Positions 57,786 to 64,000 of a DNA stretch of 64,000 nucleotides are shown here, in pieces. The stretch's first letter is position 1. Each line of letters begins with the position of its first letter. A program made the translations under genes and the position numbers. Source of the DNA: Haberlea rhodopensis (taxonomy: Eukaryota > Streptophyta > Magnoliopsida > Lamiales > Gesneriaceae); contig CAJQUN010000404.1 of the NCBI GenBank assembly GCA_907163345.1, positions 186,001-250,000 of the forward strand, in the 5' to 3' direction. The notes below the pieces were generated by a model, which was not told the DNA's origin, ran no database searches, and was given only the letters and a program-made list of their open reading frames with translations.

Positions 57786-58617
57786 TGTCGTGTCCGTTGG
57801 GATTAATAATTATAATTGGGTTTAATTGATAAAAGCCAAATAATTATTATTAATTTTGTTAATGAGAACAAAATTATGGTAAGATAATTAAGAATAGTCA
57901 ATTAGGCTAAAGAAATCTCACATTGAAAAGTTGAGACACTAATGGTTTGTTTATAATGAGATAATGAGATACAAATCAATAGAGTGTAGTTAAGTTAAAA
58001 AGATGGGAGTCCCTCGCGCTCGGCTCGGCTCGGCTCTCCGCGTCGCACCGAGCCGCGACATCTACCGACTTTTCATATTCTGCTGAGTATTACATTTGAG
58101 AATTTTCACTTACCTGCAGAATTGATGTCATATTTAAATGTGAGACTTAAATCCATATTAATCTGATGTTAGGTGTTGAGACTTTTCAACTACCCCACTA
58201 AGCATTACACTTAATTTCTGAGACCTTTGGAGAGGTCTGATGCTCGGCTATATAAGTTGCTCCAGCCCTTTGTTTTCATGGATCCGAAAATTGTTCACTC
58301 ACTCGTACATTCAAATATTTGAGAGTACTACACACTACTGGTGTTCAAGTGAGCCTGCTCGGATTTCTGCTTCATTGCGAACATAGGCGATTGTACGTTG
58401 TACCTTGAAACTCTCTTTTCCAGGAGGCCAGATGCTTGTAGGCGGGCAAATTTGAGTTTACAGGCACATGGCTTGATGTGGCCTCGTCTTGTTCCAGTTC
58501 TCAGTTGTCCATATTTCGAACAGTGTTACTACTACTGTAATAAGTTTACAATATATTTTATTTTCGATCATAACTGTAATCTGATTATAATTCAGTTATC
58601 ATATAACTTGTGAGAAT
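57786..58617 (+). repeat. Probable LTR fragment of a copia-type element
   Basis: TGTCGTGTCCGTTGGG at the left looks like an LTR start. CTATATAAG at 58246-58254 would be its TATA box, followed by a leader-like region. It includes a short (CGGCT) run at 58022-58040. No second LTR copy is visible, so the call rests on appearance only. Confidence 0.4.
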
Positions 58618-59396
58618 AAAAAGATCAACAGTTATTTTTAGTCTACGGCTGTTGATCTTTTTATCAAGTTGATTCTCAACTTCATTCTTGTAGTGAATGA
58701 ACATGTCAATTGCTTCGTCTTTACTTCTCATTATGTAGACATAATAATATCTTGTACAATCATCGATAAAGGTATTGAAATAATTTTTACCGCCTCTAGA
58801 TTGTATATACTTTAGATCGCATACATCCGTATGGATCAAGTTTAATGGTTCGGTGCTTCGCTCAATTGAGTGGAATGAAAACTTGGTTAATTTGGCCTCT
58901 ACACAAGTCTTACACTTGTGTTTATGATTGATGTTAAATTTAGGTAATAGATTAAGAGACATTAGCCTTTGTAAGGACTTATAATTCACATGTCCTAATC
59001 TACCATGCCACAAATGTAAAGACTGACAAGAATAATCAAACTTTAAAGTTTTATTAGCCACATTAGCAACATTCATTACATTATTTTTGCTTGTGCTAGC
59101 CTCATTTGCTGCATTAACATCAACCTCAACCTCTACACTAGACTTAGCCTTAGGAGCTAGAGCCATTACAGTCATCTTGAAGAGGTTATTGGCCAAGTAG
59201 CCTTTTTCCCACGAACATACCACCCTTGGACAGAATGACTTTGTCGGATTCAAACACGAGCCGAAAGCCTTTCTTGTTCAGCACTGCTCCGGAGATGAGA
59301 TTCTTTCGGATCTCTAGCACATAGAGCTCCTCGGTAAGAGTCAACTCTTTACCGAAAGTAATCTTCAGCACAAGATGTAATGGCCCAAAACCATAT
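58600..59396 (-). pseudogene. Ty1/copia pre-integrase and integrase fragment
   Basis: The minus strand encodes the GAG-pre-integrase module (LHLWHGRLGHVNYKSLQRLM, then CKTCVEAK) and the first part of the integrase core (LIHTDVCDLKYIQSRGGKNY, FIDDCTRYYYVYIMRSKDEA, NEVENQLDKK). Upstream, in a shifted frame, lies FGKELTLTEELYVLEIRKNLISG (59186-59396), which belongs to the segment between protease and integrase. It is cut at the KKIN position near 58640, before the second catalytic Asp. At 59396 it is interrupted by a solo LTR. Confidence 0.88.
58618..58662. other. 14-bp inverted repeat at the integrase breakpoint
   Basis: AAAAAGATCAACAG (58618-58631) and its complement CTGTTGATCTTTTT (58649-58662) are separated by 17 bases. 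The right arm is integrase coding sequence (KKIN), and the left arm lies beyond the truncation. Confidence 0.85.
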
Positions 59397-61262
59397 TGTT
59401 GGGTTTTGGAAAACCGAATAATCTTAGTTTTGATGTTAACAAAACTTTTTATTGTGTTGCTAACATATTTCATCAAGTGTGCAGTTCATAGATGATATTT
59501 ACAGCTTGATGATCTGCTAAGAAATGGCCTTGAGTTTGGTTGCTGAAATGAGAATTCAGCATCCAGTAGACCCCAAGCGCTGCTGACTAAATTGATCATA
59601 TCTCATAGCTCGGATATCGAAAAGACCTGATTCTAAAGGGGTTGGATAGCCAACTCAATTCTCTACAAGTCATATTTCAGGCTAGCAAACTATATTCGAA
59701 GGTTTACATGACGAAAACATATATGCAAGAGCTTGCTGGTACAAAGCTGAAACAGCAGAGGACAGATTGTAGCCGCTGTGGTATATTGGCCATAACTCTC
59801 AGCTCGCCTATCAAAACGAGATGATTCAGTATGGGTTAGAAAGCTAAGACAAATATCTACAAGTCATATTTGGAAGTAAACGACTGAACCGGACGTTAAG
59901 ATGACCAAAATGCTTCTGCAAGTCACGCCATGTGCTGCTGCATCTAGCAAACATACAGCAGGACCATCGCCTTGTATTTCGAGCATAACTCTCTCATACA
60001 AACTCGAAATCGAGCGATTCTTGATTCCTTGGAAAGCTAAGAGAAAGGGCTACAACTTTCATGAAGATCACTTTGCCCAGAAATCAACGAATCAAGAGAT
60101 ATAACCAAGAGAACAGAACAGCAGATGTTGGGCAGCAGGGTACCAGCAGACCTTGGCCAGTTGATGCTATACCAGCAGACCTTGGCCAGTTGATGCTATA
60201 CCAGCAGACCCCAGACCAGCTAATACTGTACCAGCATACCTTGGCCAGTTGATGCTATACCAGCAGACCTTGACCAGTTGATGCTATACCAGCACACCCC
60301 AGACCAGCTGATGCTGTACCAACAGACCTTGGCCAGCTGATGTTGTACCAGCAGACCTTGGCCAGCTGGTACCAGCTGGTCTTGGCCAGCTGATGCTGAA
60401 CCAGCAGACCTCAGACCATCTGACCATACCAGCTGACCAGACCAGCAGACTTCCAAAAATAGTCCAAAAGCAGAATATGACAGTTGCAATGTTTGAAAGC
60501 TTACCAAAAATTGTCCCAACGGCTATATTCTTGTATCTAACATATATATCATTACTTGGGGCTATATATACATGATTTGGAAGCTCAATAACAGTTGATT
60601 GAAGATCAATCCACGCCTTCCAAAGCAAACCCACTTGGGATTCAATTGAGGAACTTCAAAGACAAAAGCTGCTAAATGAAGAGCACTCCTCAAACCTTTG
60701 GCACCTCTTACCTTGCTGTATCAGATTCATTATGGAATCATTTGTGCCTTTGTATTCACTCTATTCATTGTATTGTGAGCTAAAATAGAAGAGTGAATAC
60801 CATTGTAACGGTTGATGATTCATCACAACCGATTGAGAGGTCTTTGTATGTGAGACATTAAAGAACATACATAGTTGAGTTGCTAGGAGTTCTAGTTGGA
60901 TGGGGAATGCCCAACTGGATCGGGTTTGTACAAAGAGTTGTATAAATCAAAGTCTTCTAGTGTATCCTTCTATGAGATGGAAGAAGGGGAGACGTAGAAG
61001 CGTTGTGCTTCGAACTTCCAGAAACAAATGCTTGTGTTATTTACCTTACTGCTTTTACATACTTTCTTGCATATCTTTAAAATACCTTTCAAATGAGTAA
61101 TCGGTTTTAGAGCGGGTTATGTCGAGTGTCTTCCGCTCGGTTTTGTAACCGAACTCGATATAATCTCTAGGTGTAATTATTTCAAGAACACGAGCTATTG
61201 AAGCTCAAGTTGGTTGAACTCGGGTGTGGAATGGCAACCCACCCCCGGAATCGATCCTAACA
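59397..61262 (+). repeat. Solo LTR of the A/B family
   Basis: TGTTGGGTTTTGG to GATCCTAACA, 1866 bp, flanked by the 5-bp duplication CATAT (59392-59396 and 61263-61267). No internal region accompanies it, so it is the product of recombination between two LTRs. Bases 60140-60445 are a minisatellite of ACCAGCAGACCTTGGCCAG and TTGATGCTATACC units. The frames at 59642-61100 are not genes. Confidence 0.93.
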
Positions 61263-62163
61263 CATATAATGGTTTAGGTTTAAGAAAGTGGGTTAATATA
61301 AATATGATTTTTCATATTCTGGATTCCTAATGTGGGGGACAAAATTTACAAGGACTTTGTGCAATATCTATCTATTTTTTTTAAAACGATGATTTTGATG
61401 GTTAATTTTAGCATGATAGAAGAATGAAGGGATATTTTGTTTTGTTCTTATTTTTCCAAATTCAGTAATTTTGTATAATATTATTCTGCTCAAATATGTC
61501 TTTTATAATTCTTAGATGTTGCATGTATATTGTGTCCAATTGTGGTTCAAATGTGTGTGCCGAATTTTAAGGATAAACAATCTAGAAAATACAAGATGAA
61601 TACGCAAACAGCCTTAATTCTTTAGCATACAACAGCGATATTTTAATTTGTGCATATTTACTTGTAATATTTTTTTTAGGTTTTGTATATACTATGTAAT
61701 GTGGGTTATGACAGTTAAAGCGGAGAAAACTAGACATTTAAACAAGTTAAAATGTCTTACTAATAATATTGAAATATGTGATAGGAAATCATTGATATCT
61801 TTGAAGATTTGTTGGGAAAGTTGATAGCTTGAACAATTTAGGAAGCTCTGAGGTACGTTTCCACAAATTATTTTATTTTATGTTATTTATTTTTGAAATG
61901 TTCTGGGATAGTAAGCATGCAAGGTTATTTTGATAGAAATGTGATTTTGTTGAAAAAGGAAATTTTGACTAGCATTTTATTGTGTGTGAAAAACTATTTT
62001 GAAATGCCATGCTTGTCTTGATTCAGTGAATACGATTTTAGGTTGTGAACTGTGGAAGTTCTTTGTTTCGTTTGTCTCGCTTGCGACGAGGGTAAAAACA
62101 AGCACACTTTTGAGCTCGTTGGCGACGAGAATAAATAAAAAGCATTTTGTTTTGCCCGAAGGC
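61263..62163. other. Unassigned non-coding stretch
   Basis: AT-rich, no credible gene. The end near 62060-62160 (TCGCTTGCGACGAGG, TTGGCGACGAG, CCCGAAGGCGGG) has the alternating repeat style of the gypsy LTRs, and it may be an old LTR that continues after 63669. Confidence 0.45.
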
Positions 62164-62185
62164 GGGGGGGGGGGGGGGGGGGGGG
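62164..62185. repeat. Run of 22 guanines
   Basis: An uninterrupted G22 homopolymer directly before the C1-family solo LTR. Six G follow the other LTR end at 63669-63674. Confidence 0.9.
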
Positions 62186-63668
62186 TTGGGATATGCCCTA
62201 AGACATGTCATTAGATGATTGTTTTGACATACAATGTTTATGATTTTATGAATGGCAATTCATTATTATATATTATTCGTTTAACTGTGCAATGTGAATT
62301 AATATATATGTTAATGTCCTTAGAATAATATTGTATTATTCTTAAACATTGTCCCTAGTCAAGTATTATCATGAATCGGGATAATGATAATACATAGAGA
62401 CTAGTATGTGTTGATTGATGAATTGTTCATTGATATGAGATATCAAATCAACACATGGGTACATGTTAGAGAACGATGTACTGGACAGACCCACCATGAG
62501 AATACTACATGGATAGTTAAGCAATTCTCATAGTGATAATAATGTATGTAATCCTTACGACTTGTGATCATCAGAGATCCCAACATAAGGAGTTATGTAT
62601 CTTGATATTGTCAAACGTTACCCGTAACAGGGTAAACTATAAATGCAACTATTGGATACACTACGAATTATGTAGAGGGATGTTGATTGATCGAGATAGG
62701 ATTTGTCTCTCGTATATAACAGGAGAAGTGTTTGGGCCCTTGATCAAGTAAGACTAAAATGCATGGCCATGCTCGAATGAGTCGATATGAGATATCGAGC
62801 TTATTCGTTTATTCTAGTTCTACTTGGAGATCAAGAAATAGAGATTGAATATACGAGTATGACTATTCCATGACTCGTGTTCAATCTAAACACAAAGGAC
62901 AAAGGGATTAAGTTACATGATTAATATAATCACGGTTCCTAGGTTATGTCGAGTCATTGACATTCTTGTAATTTGGGTAGCATTGACGTGTTGCTAGATA
63001 CCGCTCATTGCTTGCGACATAAAATGAGATTTTATGTCACTGCCAACATTACAAGATCCTATCGGGTCGCACAAAAGATTAAATCGAGAAGGGAAATTGA
63101 ATTCATTGGATGAATTAATTAATTAAGAGGAGTCTTAATTAAATGATTAAAAGAACTTAATTAAATCATGTGTTTGGGCCCATAAGAATTTGAGAAAGTC
63201 TTGAACTTAATTAAGCCCTTTTAATACCAAGTATATTAATTAATTGTAAGACACAATTAATTAATCCCAACCCTTGGCAAGTTCAAGAGCACACGACCGC
63301 TTCACTCACTCTTCTCTCTTGGTTTCGTGATAGCCGAAGGGAGATTGGTGATTTCGTGCCATCCCTCGATTGTGAATCGAGTGTGCTTCTTGTTTTTGGT
63401 TTAAGAACAAATCTAGCACTTTGTTCTTAAGCTTTTCCTTCGTTCGATTTGATCGTGTGGATACCGTTGAGGCAAAATTTGATAAGTTTTGCTAGTGACT
63501 CGTAGAAGGCGTTGGATGTGGTGCTGCTTCGTGGAATCTGCTCAAACACGCTACAAGGGTGAGACTTTTGATCCTTTATCCGATATGATAACTTTGTGTA
63601 GATTCGGTGTATTAGTAATCCAAAATTTTATATTCCGCTGCGTTGTTATGCTTGTTGGATTACTTACA
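62184..63668 (+). repeat. Solo LTR of the C1 copia family
   Basis: TTGGGATATGCCCTAAGAC to GTTGGATTACTTACA, collinear with the C1 LTRs on the opposite strand. The first T of the usual TGTTGGG is replaced by G or lost in the G run. G stretches on both sides fit a 5-bp duplication GGGGG. No pol follows. The frames at 62533-62751 and 63489-63692 are not genes. Confidence 0.88.
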
Positions 63669-63868
63669 GGGGGGTATAATATCTGTCGATAACCTTCCAT
63701 CGGGTATAGTCTGGAATGATATCATTGTGTCACCTCCTTATTTGAGTATGGAATTGTTTCATTACAGCATGGCTATCGTATGGTTATTATGTGATTGTTA
63801 TATGATACTGTTTGTATTCGTTGGTTATCTGTGCAGTTATTTCTGTTATGATTCTGTTTTGTGAAGTT

Positions 63869-64000
63869 ATGTAAGGGCCCCCGTGCCCTTAACCCACAAT
63901 TAGTGCATTAAGCCATACATTTGGTGCATTTAATCACGTGTAAAGGGAAACTACATGTAAACGTGGCACACAATACCGCCTATAAAATTTTCTTGCTTCA
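63869..64000 (-). repeat. Start of an E3-family LTR, cut by the window end
   Basis: From 63870, TGTAAGGGCCCCCGTGCCCTTAACCC matches the complement of the E3 LTR end at 33990, and the match continues to GAAAATTTTCTTGC-like sequence at the window edge. The region 63669-63868 between this and the solo LTR has no gene. Confidence 0.8.

Overview
This window is nuclear DNA from a flowering plant, most likely a eudicot. The evidence is a canonical four-exon class III peroxidase gene with its signal peptide, surrounded by nested LTR retrotransposons primed by initiator tRNA-Met and by hAT transposons of the RICESLEEPER type. I cannot name the species. Apart from the peroxidase, nearly everything I can assign is transposon-derived, and almost every transposon reading frame is broken.

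Layout. 1-2657: 3' end of a plus-strand Ty3/gypsy element (G1), with the C-terminus of pol and its 3' LTR. 2658-19779: a nested stack. Remnant B (17498-19779, plus) was entered by a small non-autonomous LTR element A (2658-17497, minus). A was then hit by hAT-1 (3405-6330, 8-bp target duplication) and by a Ty1/copia element C1 (7871-16673, duplication GTAAT). 19780-24800: truncated gypsy G2 (minus). 24801-33817: gypsy G3 (minus) with both LTRs. 33818-40438: a LARD-like non-coding gypsy relative E3 (plus) with a 13-unit, 31-bp tandem array. 40524-46730: gypsy deletion derivative G4 (minus). 46731-50371: a copia gag fragment interrupted by hAT-2 (47316-50324, perfect 8-bp duplication). 50372-55450: mostly unassigned non-coding DNA with short tandem repeats. 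55548-56915: the peroxidase gene. 57353-57765: a MITE-like element. 57786-61262: copia fragments and a solo LTR with duplication CATAT. 62184-63668: a solo C1-family LTR against a run of 22 G. 63870-64000: start of another E3-family LTR on the minus strand.

Most striking signal. Every complete LTR of G1, G2, G3 and E3 carries eight copies of a 12-14 bp palindrome around GCGATCGATCGC. The start-to-start distances are 19-22, 30, 41-42 or 50-52 bp, close to whole multiples of the DNA helical repeat. Partial versions occur inside hAT-1 and upstream of the copia gag fragment. Downstream of each LTR array is a conserved small inverted repeat GTACGT-(3-5 nt)-ACGTAC. I cannot explain this cassette from any element family I know.
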